Counted from the first letter of the stretch, positions 1 through 6,393 are shown. The stretch: 7,438 nt of DNA from an uncultured Ruminococcus sp. (GCA_902783535.1 CACZRJ010000085.1:1-7438), one strand, 5' to 3'. The notes: generated from the sequence alone by a model not told the origin. A program made the numbers and translations.

Positions 1-60
1 CCATGGAACTGTCGGCCGCCTGAGGGGTCCGCGGGCAGAGAGATATTTCTCAATACACGT

Positions 61-89
61 TTCCCGGCAGTCATATTTCGGGCCGGGAA
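61..89 (+). other. Stem-loop in the leader of the Fe-S operon
   Basis: The arms 61-68 (TTCCCGGC) and 82-89 (GCCGGGAA) are perfectly complementary over 8 bp and enclose a 13-base loop. No T tract follows on either strand, so this is not a standard intrinsic terminator. It sits between a stop codon at 21-23 and the ribosome binding site of the SufC-type gene, so in RNA it would be a structured leader or intercistronic element. Its 3' arm runs into the alternative upstream ATG at 89, which is one more reason to prefer the ATG at 113. I see no convincing promoter in bases 1-112, so the operon may be transcribed from further upstream. Its function is unknown. Confidence 0.4.
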
Positions 90-112
90 TGCCATACGGA
101 AGGAAAAGCCAA

Positions 113-823
113 ATGTTAGAACTGCAGCATGTTTCTTTCGAAGCGGAGGGACACCCGATCATCCGGGACGTCTCTCTGGTCCTGAACGAAAAATTCATCG
201 CGCTCACCGGCCCGAACGGGGGCGGGAAGTCGACGCTCGCGCGGCTGATCGCCGGCATCTACAAGCCAACGTCCGGACGCGTCATTCTGGACGGCGAGGA
301 CATCACCGGACTGAATGTGACCGAGCACGCGGACAGGGGGATCAGTTTCGCTTTCCAGCAGCCGGTCCGCTTCAAGGGTCTGACCGTCGAGGACCTGATC
401 TCCATCGCAGGCGGAAAGAAAATGAGCACTGCCGACGTCTGTTCCTACCTGAGCAGGGTCGGTCTCTGTGCCCGTGATTATGTCAACCGAGAACTGAACG
501 AGAGCCTGTCCGGCGGCGAACTGAAACGGATCGAGATCGCCATGGTTCTCGCGCGCGGCACGAAGCTCTCCGTCTTCGACGAGCCCGAGGCCGGCATCGA
601 CCTGTGGAGCTTCGGAAACCTGATCGGCGTCTTCGAGTCGCTGCGGGCTTCCGCCGGCGGCTCCATCCTCATCATATCCCATCAGGAACGCATTCTGAGC
701 GCCGCGGAGCGGATCGTCGTCATTTCCGAAGGACGCGTTTCCGCGGACGGACCGAGGGAGGAGATCCTGCCCGGACTGCTGACCGCGCGGACCTGCCCGG
801 CGATCTCCGGCGGGCAGAACTGA
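113..823 (+). CDS. smsC: SufC/SmsC-type ABC ATPase for Fe-S cluster assembly
   Basis: Cytosolic ATPase subunit of a SUF-like Fe-S cluster scaffold; in this family ATP binding and dimerisation of SufC remodel the SufB-type partner during cluster assembly. The 236-residue product is complete and close to usual SufC length. All ABC motifs are visible: Walker A GPNGGGKST (33-41), Q-loop in FAFQQP (Q82), signature LSGGE (132-136), Walker B LSVFDEPEAGID (152-163) with catalytic E157, and the switch histidine in IISHQ (H190). The run DEPEAGIDLWSF is typical of SufC-like proteins rather than transport ATPases, and no permease is nearby. I chose ATG 113 because GGAAGGA (98-104) lies 8 bases upstream; ATG 89 has no good site and overlaps a hairpin. 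The next gene, a SufB-type protein, follows after 17 bases. A SufC of a full SUF operon is the alternative, but no other suf gene is in view. Confidence 0.93.
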   Translation: MLELQHVSFEAEGHPIIRDVSLVLNEKFIALTGPNGGGKSTLARLIAGIYKPTSGRVILDGEDITGLNVTEHADRGISFAFQQPVRFKGLTVEDLISIAGGKKMSTADVCSYLSRVGLCARDYVNRELNESLSGGELKRIEIAMVLARGTKLSVFDEPEAGIDLWSFGNLIGVFESLRASAGGSILIISHQERILSAAERIVVISEGRVSADGPREEILPGLLTARTCPAISGGQN

Positions 824-840
824 AGGGAAGGAGAACGCAC

Positions 841-1764
841 ATGGAACTGAACGGAATACAGAAGAATCTGCTGAAGGAGATCGCCGATCTCGAAGGGATC
901 CCCGAAGGCGCGTACAATATCCGCTCGAACGGACTTTCCGCAGGCAGACGGACGACCGCGAACATCGACATCGTCACGAAGAAGGACAAGCCGGGCATCG
1001 ATATCATCATCCGTCCCGGCACGAAGAACGAACGCGTCGACATCCCCGTGCTTCTGACCGAGACCGGGCTGGACGATCTCGTTTACAACGACTTCTATAT
1101 CGGCGAAGGCGCCGACGTGCTGATCGTCGCCGGATGCGGGATCCACAACGCCGGCGGACTCAAGTCCGAGCACGACGGCATTCACACCTTCCACGTCGGG
1201 AAGAACGCGCGATTGAAGTATGTGGAGAAGCACTACGGAGAGGGCGAGGGGACAGGAAAAAGGGTCCTTAATCCGACGACCGTCGTATCGATCGAAGAGA
1301 ACGGCTACATGGAGATGGAGACCGCGCAGATCAAGGGCGTCGACTCCACGGTCCGGACGACGGAGGCGAAACTGGAAAAAGGCGCGACGCTGATCATTCA
1401 CGAGAAGATCATGACTCACGGGAAGCAGACGGCGGAAACGCATTTCACCGTCGATCTGGACGGGGAAGACAGCGGCGCGCACGTGGTTTCCAGATCGGTC
1501 GCGCGCGACAGGTCCCGTCAGCTGTTCGTTTCCTGCGTCAACGGCAACAGTCTCTGTCACGGCCATACGGAATGCGACGCCATCATCATGGACGGCGGAA
1601 CCGTGTCCGCGGTGCCGAAAGTGAACGCGAATCATCCGGACGCGACGCTGATCCACGAGGCGGCGATCGGAAAGATCGCCGGGGAGCAGCTGACCAAACT
1701 GATGACGCTCGGGCTGACCGAAAAAGAAGCGGAAGAGCAGATCATCAACGGATTTCTGAAATGA
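841..1764 (+). CDS. smsB: Short SufB-type scaffold protein (SmsB-like)
   Basis: SufB/SufD-family beta-helical scaffold protein, partner of the preceding ATPase and presumed site of Fe-S cluster assembly in the cytosol. At 307 residues it is much shorter than classical SufB (over 400), as expected of the compact SmsB of the SUF-like minimal system. The family core is clear: AGCGIHNAGG (97-106), the HGHTECDAI block (240-248) and HEAAIGKIAGEQL (272-284), followed by the C-terminal GLTEKEAEEQIINGFLK. By alignment from memory, C245 and E273 match the cluster- and SufC-contact residues C405 and E434 of E. coli SufB (28 versus 29 residues apart). Other cysteines are C99, C232 and C239. The start has GGAAGGAG (826-833) 7 bases upstream. 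The stop codon overlaps the next start (ATGA, 1761-1764). The symbol rests on length and on the two-gene layout. Confidence 0.9.
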   Translation: MELNGIQKNLLKEIADLEGIPEGAYNIRSNGLSAGRRTTANIDIVTKKDKPGIDIIIRPGTKNERVDIPVLLTETGLDDLVYNDFYIGEGADVLIVAGCGIHNAGGLKSEHDGIHTFHVGKNARLKYVEKHYGEGEGTGKRVLNPTTVVSIEENGYMEMETAQIKGVDSTVRTTEAKLEKGATLIIHEKIMTHGKQTAETHFTVDLDGEDSGAHVVSRSVARDRSRQLFVSCVNGNSLCHGHTECDAIIMDGGTVSAVPKVNANHPDATLIHEAAIGKIAGEQLTKLMTLGLTEKEAEEQIINGFLK

Positions 1765-2045
1765 GTCCCGTCTTTTGGGCGCTTCTCTGCGCGGAGGGGA
1801 TCGGGTCTCTGATTTCGGCGGTCCTTTTCGGGCTGGACAAGATCCGCGCGAAGAGAAGGATGCGCCGGATCCGGGAGCGGACGCTCCTGCTGGCGACCTG
1901 GCTGTTCGGCGCGCCCGGCGCGCTGGTCGGCCTCGCCGTGTTCAGACATAAGACGCAGCATCCGGTCTTCGTGATCTCCGCCGCCGCCGCATTTTTCCTG
2001 CAGGCGGGGCTTCTGGTCGCGTCGGCAGTCCTTCTGAAACAGTGA
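1761..2045 (+). CDS. DUF1294 family small membrane protein
   Basis: Small integral membrane protein of 94 residues, recognised as DUF1294 by its layout: a first hydrophobic helix (about 3-23), the GLDKIRAKR motif (24-32), RIRER (36-40), a second helix with a GAPGA turn (50-54), FRHKT (61-65), and a third helix (about 68-90). The arginine/lysine-rich loop 27-40 suggests that segment is cytosolic. The family's function is not established; some members are fused to a cold-shock domain. The ATG at 1761 overlaps the smsB stop as ATGA, so translation is probably coupled and the protein is made together with the Fe-S assembly pair. No separate ribosome binding site is obvious, which fits coupling. 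An intrinsic terminator begins 8 bases after the stop. A role in Fe-S biogenesis is suggested only by this position. Confidence 0.85.
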   Translation: MSPVFWALLCAEGIGSLISAVLFGLDKIRAKRRMRRIRERTLLLATWLFGAPGALVGLAVFRHKTQHPVFVISAAAAFFLQAGLLVASAVLLKQ

Positions 2046-2052
2046 AAAACCG

Positions 2053-2078
2053 AAAGCCGCCTTCGAAGGCGGCTTTTT
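2053..2078 (+). terminator. Intrinsic terminator of the Fe-S operon
   Basis: Bases 2053-2076 form a perfect 24-base palindrome whose centre is TTCGAA, giving a GC-rich stem (AAAGCCGCC with GGCGGCTTT) and a small loop, followed directly by five T (2074-2078). It lies 8 bases after the DUF1294 stop. The minus-strand read also gives the same stem with a poorer T run (CGGTTTTTC), so it may act weakly in both directions. Confidence 0.92.
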
Positions 2079-2085
2079 GAGACGG

Positions 2086-2120
2086 AAAAACAGAAAGAGG
2101 GGCGTCCGGCGCCCCTCTTT
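2086..2120 (-). terminator. Intrinsic terminator of the pullulanase operon
   Basis: On the minus strand an 11-bp stem (arms 2120-2110 and 2104-2094, AAAGAGGGGCG with its complement) closes a 5-base loop and is followed by CTGTTTTT (2093-2086). It begins 15 bases after the pullulanase stop codon. It stands tail to tail with the plus-strand terminator of the Fe-S operon, 15 bases away, which cleanly separates the two convergent units. Confidence 0.88.
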
Positions 2121-2135
2121 CAAACGCTCATTTTT

Positions 2136-4790
2136 TCAATCCGGTCCCGGGGTGCTGTTGTACAGGACGCAGACTCCGCGTCCGGGGACGGAAACATTCG
2201 CTTCTGCGTCCGCGTCCGGGAATTCGGAGCCGTTCATGGCGACGGTCCATTTCCCGTCCGGCACGGAGAATGTTTTCGCGCCGTCTCCGGGATTGACGAA
2301 CGCGATCGCATCCTTCGTTCCGCCGCGGCTGTATTCCGCCGTGATGGAGAAGTCGCTGCCGACTGTCGTACGGACGTCCGCGCTTCCGAGCTTGAGGCCC
2401 TGCCTGACGCGGATCAGCTGCGCGTAGAAATCAGACATCTCCTTTTCCGGCGAGCTTTCCTTCAGAACGGACCAGTCGATGTTGTTGATCTCGTCGGAGG
2501 ATTTGTAGCTGTTGGAGTCGCCCTGCTTGGTGCGGAGCATCTCTTCGCCCGCGAGGAAGAACGCGGTCCCTTTCGAGATCATGACGACGGACGCGCCGAA
2601 CCGGTACATGGACAGGCGGGCTTCGTCGGATTCGTCCCCGTTGGAGGCGATCAGCTTGTCCCAGAGGGTGTTGTTGTCGTGACAGGACATGTAGTTGATG
2701 ACCTGTCCGTTGTCGACGTACCATCCGGCGGCGCTCTTGACCTCTTCCGACGCGCCGGAGATGCCGAACGCGACCTTCGAAGCCGTCTCGGCATTGACCT
2801 TGCCGTTGATGTATCCCTTGTCCTTCGCGTCGAACACGCTGCCTTTCAGGCCGTCGCGGATCGCGTCGTTGAAGACGGACACGGCGCCGGCTGACCCTTC
2901 GGACGCCTTCACCTGGCGGATGTTCTGCTGGTTGGCGCTCCTGCTTCCCTCCAGCGGCGTCGTGCCGCCGGTCCAGCCTTCGCCGTAGATGATCGCCTTC
3001 GGATTGATCGCGTGCAGCGCTTTTTCGATCGCCTGCATGGTTTCGACGTCGTGCAGCGCCATCAGGTCGAACCGGAATCCGTCGATGTGGTATTCCTTCG
3101 CCCAGTAGGAGACGGAGTCGACCATGTATTTCCGGAACATCGCGCGTTCGGAAGCGGTCTCGTTGCCGCAGCCGGATCCGTTGGACGGGTTGCCTTTGCC
3201 GTCGAAGCGGTAATAGTAGTAGGGAACGGTTCTGTTCAGACAGGAATCCAGTGCGTAGGTGTGGTTGTAGACGACGTCCATGACGACGCCCATCCCGTTC
3301 TCATGGATGGCTTTGACCATCTGCTTCAGTTCGTTCACGCGGACTTCGCCGCGATTCGGATCGGTCGAGTAGCTGCCTTCCGGCGCGTTGTAGTTCTTCG
3401 GGTCGTAGCCCCAGTTGAACTCCTTGCCGTCTCCGGCTTCGTTCACGGTCGCGTAGTCGTAAAGCGGCTGGAAATGGATGTGCGTCACGCCGAGCTCCTT
3501 CAGATGGTCGACGCCGACCGGCTGTCCGGATTCGTTCTTCAGCCCGGTCTCGGTGAACGCGAGGTATTTGCCGGGATACTTGCTGCCTTCGATCCTGTTG
3601 GAGAAGTCGCGGACGTGGACTTCCCAGATGACAGCGTCGCCGTAGGAATCCAGGCCGTCGTAGTATTTGTCGTCCGAGAACCCTTCCGGATCGGTGGACG
3701 CGAGGTCGATGACCATTCCGCGGTTTCCGTTGACGCCGACCGCTTTCGCGTACGGGTCGACCGTTTCGCTGGATCCCAGTCCGGTCGTCACGGTATAGGT
3801 GTAATAGGTGCCGTGTCCGGCGTCTGCTTCCGCGGACCAGACGCCCTTCTCGCCTTTCTGCATTTCCAGGGTCTTCGCCGTTCCGCCTTCGCCCGCGTCG
3901 TACAGGTTCAGGAGAACGGAGGAGGCCGTCGGCGCCCAGACCTTGAAGACGGTCTTCCCGTCTTTGATGACCGCGCCGAGATCGTCTCCGTCGTAGGCGT
4001 ACGCCTCGACGAAGGCCGCGCTGTCGAAGATGCCCGTCGGGACGGCCGTTTTCGGCTCGTATCCTTCAAGCGTGACGGTATACGGCTTACCGGGGTCGAG
4101 CGCTTCCTTCGTTTCGATGAATCCCATGATGACCTCGTTGTTCAGGCTGGAGAGGGAAGCGATCTCGAGATTCCTGCCGCCTTCGGACACTTTGATCTGA
4201 TCGAGCGAAGTGAACCGCGTGGCGGGCGTGATGTAGTACTGGATCTTGTGGTCGTCGACGATGGATGCCAGCGTGAATTCCTTTTTCTGCTCCAATGTCT
4301 TGCCTCCGTCGGTGCTGAAATACTGTCCGCCGTCGCCGGCTTTCAGATAGATCTCGGTCGTCTCTCCCTGGATGACGGCGTAGCGGTCGCTTTCAAAGTC
4401 CTTCGTCGCTTCGCCCCAGGAAGTTCCGCCGGGTTCGGAGCAGTTCTTCCGGACGATGAATCCGACCTGCGTGATGTCGGAAGGAACGTTCAGAACGACT
4501 TTTCCGCCGTATGCGCACGGATGGAAGACGTACCCGCGGCCGTCGGCGTTCGGATACCAGATCCACATGTCGCATTTCGTGTAGTCGGCGCTCGACGAGG
4601 ACCAGTAGAATGTCAGCTGGTTGGTTCCCGCTTCGCGTTCGAGCGTGTAGTCTTCGCCCGTATACCAGGTGTTTGAGTTTTCCGGCGCGGACGACTCGCC
4701 GCCCGGGGTGGTCCCGCATCCGGCGAGCATGACGCAGACGAGGACAACGGACAAAAGGACCGCGAATGCTCTTGCAGGTGATTTACGCAT
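2136..4790 (-). CDS. pulA: Secreted lipoprotein type I pullulanase (GH13)
   Basis: Hydrolyses alpha-1,6 branch points of pullulan, glycogen, amylopectin and limit dextrins; this copy should sit on the outer face of the cell membrane. The 884-residue protein starts with a lipoprotein signal ending in the lipobox LAGC (22-25). A CBM41-like starch-binding domain follows (about 57-150, W76 and W78), then a second beta-rich N-terminal domain (about 172-255), CBM48 (about 275-345), the GH13 barrel (about 385-790) and a C-terminal beta domain. Pullulanase motifs: FNWGYDP (458-464; usually YNWGYDP), region I DVVYNH (505-510), region II GFRFD with nucleophile D575, region III YGEGW with acid/base E604, region IV SCHDNN with D705. 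All catalytic residues are present. ATG 4790 is chosen over upstream in-frame starts because it has AGAAGG 6 bases upstream and begins the signal peptide. It is the last gene of the epimerase operon, 38 bases after the microprotein. Confidence 0.95.
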   Translation of the reverse strand: MRKSPARAFAVLLSVVLVCVMLAGCGTTPGGESSAPENSNTWYTGEDYTLEREAGTNQLTFYWSSSSADYTKCDMWIWYPNADGRGYVFHPCAYGGKVVLNVPSDITQVGFIVRKNCSEPGGTSWGEATKDFESDRYAVIQGETTEIYLKAGDGGQYFSTDGGKTLEQKKEFTLASIVDDHKIQYYITPATRFTSLDQIKVSEGGRNLEIASLSSLNNEVIMGFIETKEALDPGKPYTVTLEGYEPKTAVPTGIFDSAAFVEAYAYDGDDLGAVIKDGKTVFKVWAPTASSVLLNLYDAGEGGTAKTLEMQKGEKGVWSAEADAGHGTYYTYTVTTGLGSSETVDPYAKAVGVNGNRGMVIDLASTDPEGFSDDKYYDGLDSYGDAVIWEVHVRDFSNRIEGSKYPGKYLAFTETGLKNESGQPVGVDHLKELGVTHIHFQPLYDYATVNEAGDGKEFNWGYDPKNYNAPEGSYSTDPNRGEVRVNELKQMVKAIHENGMGVVMDVVYNHTYALDSCLNRTVPYYYYRFDGKGNPSNGSGCGNETASERAMFRKYMVDSVSYWAKEYHIDGFRFDLMALHDVETMQAIEKALHAINPKAIIYGEGWTGGTTPLEGSRSANQQNIRQVKASEGSAGAVSVFNDAIRDGLKGSVFDAKDKGYINGKVNAETASKVAFGISGASEEVKSAAGWYVDNGQVINYMSCHDNNTLWDKLIASNGDESDEARLSMYRFGASVVMISKGTAFFLAGEEMLRTKQGDSNSYKSSDEINNIDWSVLKESSPEKEMSDFYAQLIRVRQGLKLGSADVRTTVGSDFSITAEYSRGGTKDAIAFVNPGDGAKTFSVPDGKWTVAMNGSEFPDADAEANVSVPGRGVCVLYNSTPGPD

Positions 4791-4806
4791 ATTGCGCCTT
4801 CTTTCT

Positions 4807-4830
4807 CCGGCGCGCGGCGCCGGGTTTTTT
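4807..4830 (+). terminator. Terminator-like hairpin, plus-strand orientation, upstream of pullulanase
   Basis: CCGGCGC (4807-4813) and GCGCCGG (4817-4823) form a perfect 7-bp GC stem with a 3-base loop, followed by G and six T (4825-4830). As a plus-strand RNA this is a textbook intrinsic terminator, yet there is no plus-strand gene here: it would end RNA running antisense to pullulanase. In the minus-strand mRNA the same hairpin lies between the microprotein stop (4829-4831, which overlaps the T run) and the pullulanase ribosome binding site, with no U tract after it. There it could stabilise the downstream message or modulate pullulanase translation. The hairpin is plain; its role is inferred. 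Confidence 0.6.
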
Positions 4831-4987
4831 ACGGTTTTTTCCGGTTGTTTTTGATCGCTTTCAGGACGAAGAAGAACAGGACGACGGCTGCGACGAGCGC
4901 CGCAAGAAGGATGATCGTCGCCGCCCACTGGGGGACCGTCGGCCCCGGCTGCTCCTGAAAGGTGAGAAAATGCGGGAACAGAATCAT
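4829..4987 (-). CDS. Single-span membrane microprotein, unknown function
   Basis: A 52-residue reading frame lies between the epimerase and pullulanase. Its ATG (4987-4985) shares one base with the epimerase stop (TGATG), a usual arrangement for translational coupling by reinitiation. A GTG one codon earlier is an alternative start. The only ribosome-binding-like sequence (GGTGGA) is about 12 bases upstream and weak. The product has a short N-terminal part rich in F, P and Q (1-20), one strong hydrophobic helix (about W21 to L42) and a basic tail, KAIKNNRKKP (43-52). The basic C-terminus predicts N-outside, C-inside topology. There is no lipobox or cleavage site, and I recognise no family. 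The frame continues upstream through the epimerase coding region but is not credible as coding there. Its position suggests a role with pullulanase or the epimerase at the membrane, but nothing shows it. Confidence 0.6.
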   Translation of the reverse strand: MILFPHFLTFQEQPGPTVPQWAATIILLAALVAAVVLFFFVLKAIKNNRKKP

Positions 4988-6207
4988 CACAGGAGCGAAT
5001 CCACCGGTTCGCCGGCTTCCATCTTCGCGAAGATGTACTCCATGTTCATGAGCATGCGCGGATAGTGGAACGGGCCTTTCCACATGGATCCCTTCTGCGT
5101 GTGGGAGACGGTGCCGTCCTTGTGGAGGTAGCCGTACCATTCGCCGCATTCGTGGTCGGCGAAATGCCCGAACGCATAGGCGTGCGCGCGCTCGAAGAGG
5201 CGGAAGTACTTCTCGTCTCCGGTGATGCTGTATGCGAGCAGGGAGGCGATCAGCGCCTCGTCGTGGACCCACCACAGCTTCATGTCGTGCTCGAGCTGTT
5301 CCGGCGGACGTCCGTTGACGTCGGTGAAATAGATGTATCCGCCGTATTCCTTGTCCCAGCCCCATTCGGAGGAGCACTCGAAGATCTTCAGCGCGGTCTT
5401 CAGCAGGTTCTCGTCCTTCGTGTACAGATACTGGTTCATCAAAAACCAGCTGTTTTCCATGGAATGCCCGGGATTGATGCAGCGTCCGGCGGGCGTGTCG
5501 ATGAATTCGCCGTTCGGTCCGACCGTCTCCAGAACGCATCCGAGATCGGGCTTCCAGTGGAGCTTGATGATGTTTTCCGCCATTTCCTGCGCGATCTTCG
5601 TGTAGTACTCCGCTTTTTCCGGATCGCATCTGCGAAGCAGCTGCGCGGAGGAGACGAGCACCATCGGCACCGCGGACGCGACTTCGCGGCGGCTTTCCGC
5701 GTAGACCTTCGGCGTGATCTTGAACGGGTCCGTCGACGGGTCGCGGAACATGCGGAGCATGCCTTCATAGCAGTCCTCCGCCTTGCGGACGTATGACTTG
5801 TCTCCGGTCATCAGGCCGTATTCGGCCATCGCCATGACGTAGAAGCTTTCGGTGAACATGTATCTGCGCTTGCGGAGCGGACGGCCGTCCCGGGTCAGCG
5901 TGAAGAACATCCTTCCGTCGGCGTCGGCGATGTGCTTTTCCATGAAATCCACGCCGAGTTTCGCCGCTTCGATCCACTCGTCCTTCTTTCCGTAGCGGTT
6001 GCAGAGGGCGGAGAAGGTCCACAGGCAGCGTCCCTGGAACCATCCGGATTTGTCAGGATTGTAGACTTTGCCTTCGCGGTCGACGCATGTCGTGTATCCG
6101 CCGTACTCCCTGTCGAGCAGGTCGCTTTCCATCCAGAAGGGCATGCAGTCGTCCATCAGCTGGTGATGATAGAATTCCCGGTAGGAGGAGATGAGTTTTT
6201 TGTCCAT
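4987..6207 (-). CDS. N-acylglucosamine 2-epimerase (AGE) family sugar epimerase
   Basis: Cytosolic (alpha/alpha)6-barrel epimerase of 406 residues, the usual family length, inverting C2 of a sugar such as GlcNAc/ManNAc, glucose/mannose or a disaccharide end. Residues known to matter in the family are present: R60 in WFQGRCLW, H248 and E251 in NPGHSMENSW, WWVHDE (312-317) with E317, DHECGEWYGYL (351-361), and H381 in KGPFHYPR. From memory of the cyanobacterial AGE (R57, H239, E308, H372), the spacings 248-317 and 248-381 match exactly. The PGHSMENSW and FHYPR motifs look more like GlcNAc 2-epimerases than cellobiose 2-epimerases, but the substrate cannot be fixed from motifs. There is no signal peptide. 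ATG 6207 is chosen because AAAGGA lies 8 bases upstream and a promoter just beyond; the frame opens further upstream but into the promoter. First gene of a three-gene operon ending in pullulanase. Confidence 0.92.
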   Translation of the reverse strand: MDKKLISSYREFYHHQLMDDCMPFWMESDLLDREYGGYTTCVDREGKVYNPDKSGWFQGRCLWTFSALCNRYGKKDEWIEAAKLGVDFMEKHIADADGRMFFTLTRDGRPLRKRRYMFTESFYVMAMAEYGLMTGDKSYVRKAEDCYEGMLRMFRDPSTDPFKITPKVYAESRREVASAVPMVLVSSAQLLRRCDPEKAEYYTKIAQEMAENIIKLHWKPDLGCVLETVGPNGEFIDTPAGRCINPGHSMENSWFLMNQYLYTKDENLLKTALKIFECSSEWGWDKEYGGYIYFTDVNGRPPEQLEHDMKLWWVHDEALIASLLAYSITGDEKYFRLFERAHAYAFGHFADHECGEWYGYLHKDGTVSHTQKGSMWKGPFHYPRMLMNMEYIFAKMEAGEPVDSLL

Positions 6208-6244
6208 GATTCTGGTCCTTTCGCTTTCTTTTTTTTCACCGTAC

Positions 6245-6273
6245 ATCATACACGAAAAAAGCGAAAAAGTCAA
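6245..6273 (-). promoter_or_regulatory. Sigma-A-type promoter of the epimerase-pullulanase operon
   Basis: Read on the minus strand: -35 TTGACT (6273-6268), a 17-base spacer, and -10 TATGAT (6250-6245). This predicts RNA starting near 6238 and a leader of about 30 bases carrying the AAAGGA site of the epimerase. The spacer contains two T-rich CGCTTTTT/CGTG-type stretches. No clear LacI-family or catabolite-repression operator is visible over or next to it. Confidence 0.75.
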
Positions 6274-6293
6274 CATCAACCGGGCGGAACGCG

Positions 6294-6315
6294 GGAGCCG
6301 ACAGGCTTCTTTTTT
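6294..6315 (+). terminator. Weak terminator-like hairpin, plus strand
   Basis: GGAGCC (6294-6299) pairs with GGCTTC (6304-6309) over 6 bp with one G-T wobble, loop GACA, followed by six T (6310-6315). It lies between the two divergent promoters and faces the plus strand, where no gene precedes it. It could stop plus-strand RNA that arises antisense to the epimerase before it enters the leucine-rich-repeat gene. The stem is short, so this is tentative. Confidence 0.35.
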
Positions 6316-6323
6316 CATGCCGG

Positions 6324-6335
6324 TCCGGCGCCGGA
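6324..6335. repeat. 12-bp palindrome between the divergent promoters
   Basis: TCCGGCGCCGGA is a perfect 12-base palindrome about 30 bases upstream of the plus-strand -35 box and about 50 bases upstream of the minus-strand -35 box. The position suits an operator shared by the two divergent units. Short GC palindromes are common in DNA of this composition, so this is only a candidate. Confidence 0.25.
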
Positions 6336-6364
6336 GACGCGGGGGCGATTCTTTGAAAAAAAGA

Positions 6365-6393
6365 TTGACTTCCGGCGTTCCGGGTGATACAAT
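6365..6393 (+). promoter_or_regulatory. Sigma-A-type promoter with extended -10 for the LRR lipoprotein gene
   Basis: The -35 box TTGACT (6365-6370) is followed by a 17-base spacer and the -10 box TACAAT (6388-6393), preceded by TG at the extended -10 position (6385-6386). RNA would start near 6400, giving a leader of about 55 bases before the TTG start at 6456. A TATAAT lies at 6404-6409 but has no -35 partner at the right distance. Confidence 0.75.

Noticed and set aside
1..23. Possible last codons of an upstream gene ending in TGA at 21-23
   Set aside because: Only six codons precede the stop inside the window, which is too little to call a gene or its product.
89..112. Upstream ATG for the SufC-type protein
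   Set aside because: It has no good ribosome binding site, overlaps a stem-loop arm, and adds eight residues before the conserved start of the ABC domain.
604..840. N-terminal extension of the smsB frame back into smsC
   Set aside because: The extra residues are arginine-rich out-of-frame reading of smsC; ATG 841 has an ideal ribosome binding site and matches the family N-terminus.
682..1656. 324-codon open frame on the minus strand opposite smsB
   Set aside because: The translation is R, V and D rich without motifs; the plus strand carries a clear SufB-family protein with good ribosome binding sites.
3012..4676. 554-codon open frame on the plus strand opposite pullulanase
   Set aside because: It is the mirror of a GC-biased gene: the product is low-complexity (V, D, G, R, F rich) with no recognisable motif, while the minus-strand frame encodes a complete pullulanase.
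4791..4928. 46-residue N-terminal extension of pullulanase
   Set aside because: It would overlap the microprotein, place a charged segment before the lipoprotein signal, and ignore the ribosome binding site of ATG 4790.
6208..6318. 37-residue N-terminal extension of the epimerase
   Set aside because: This stretch contains the promoter and ribosome binding site; the family N-terminus begins near ATG 6207.
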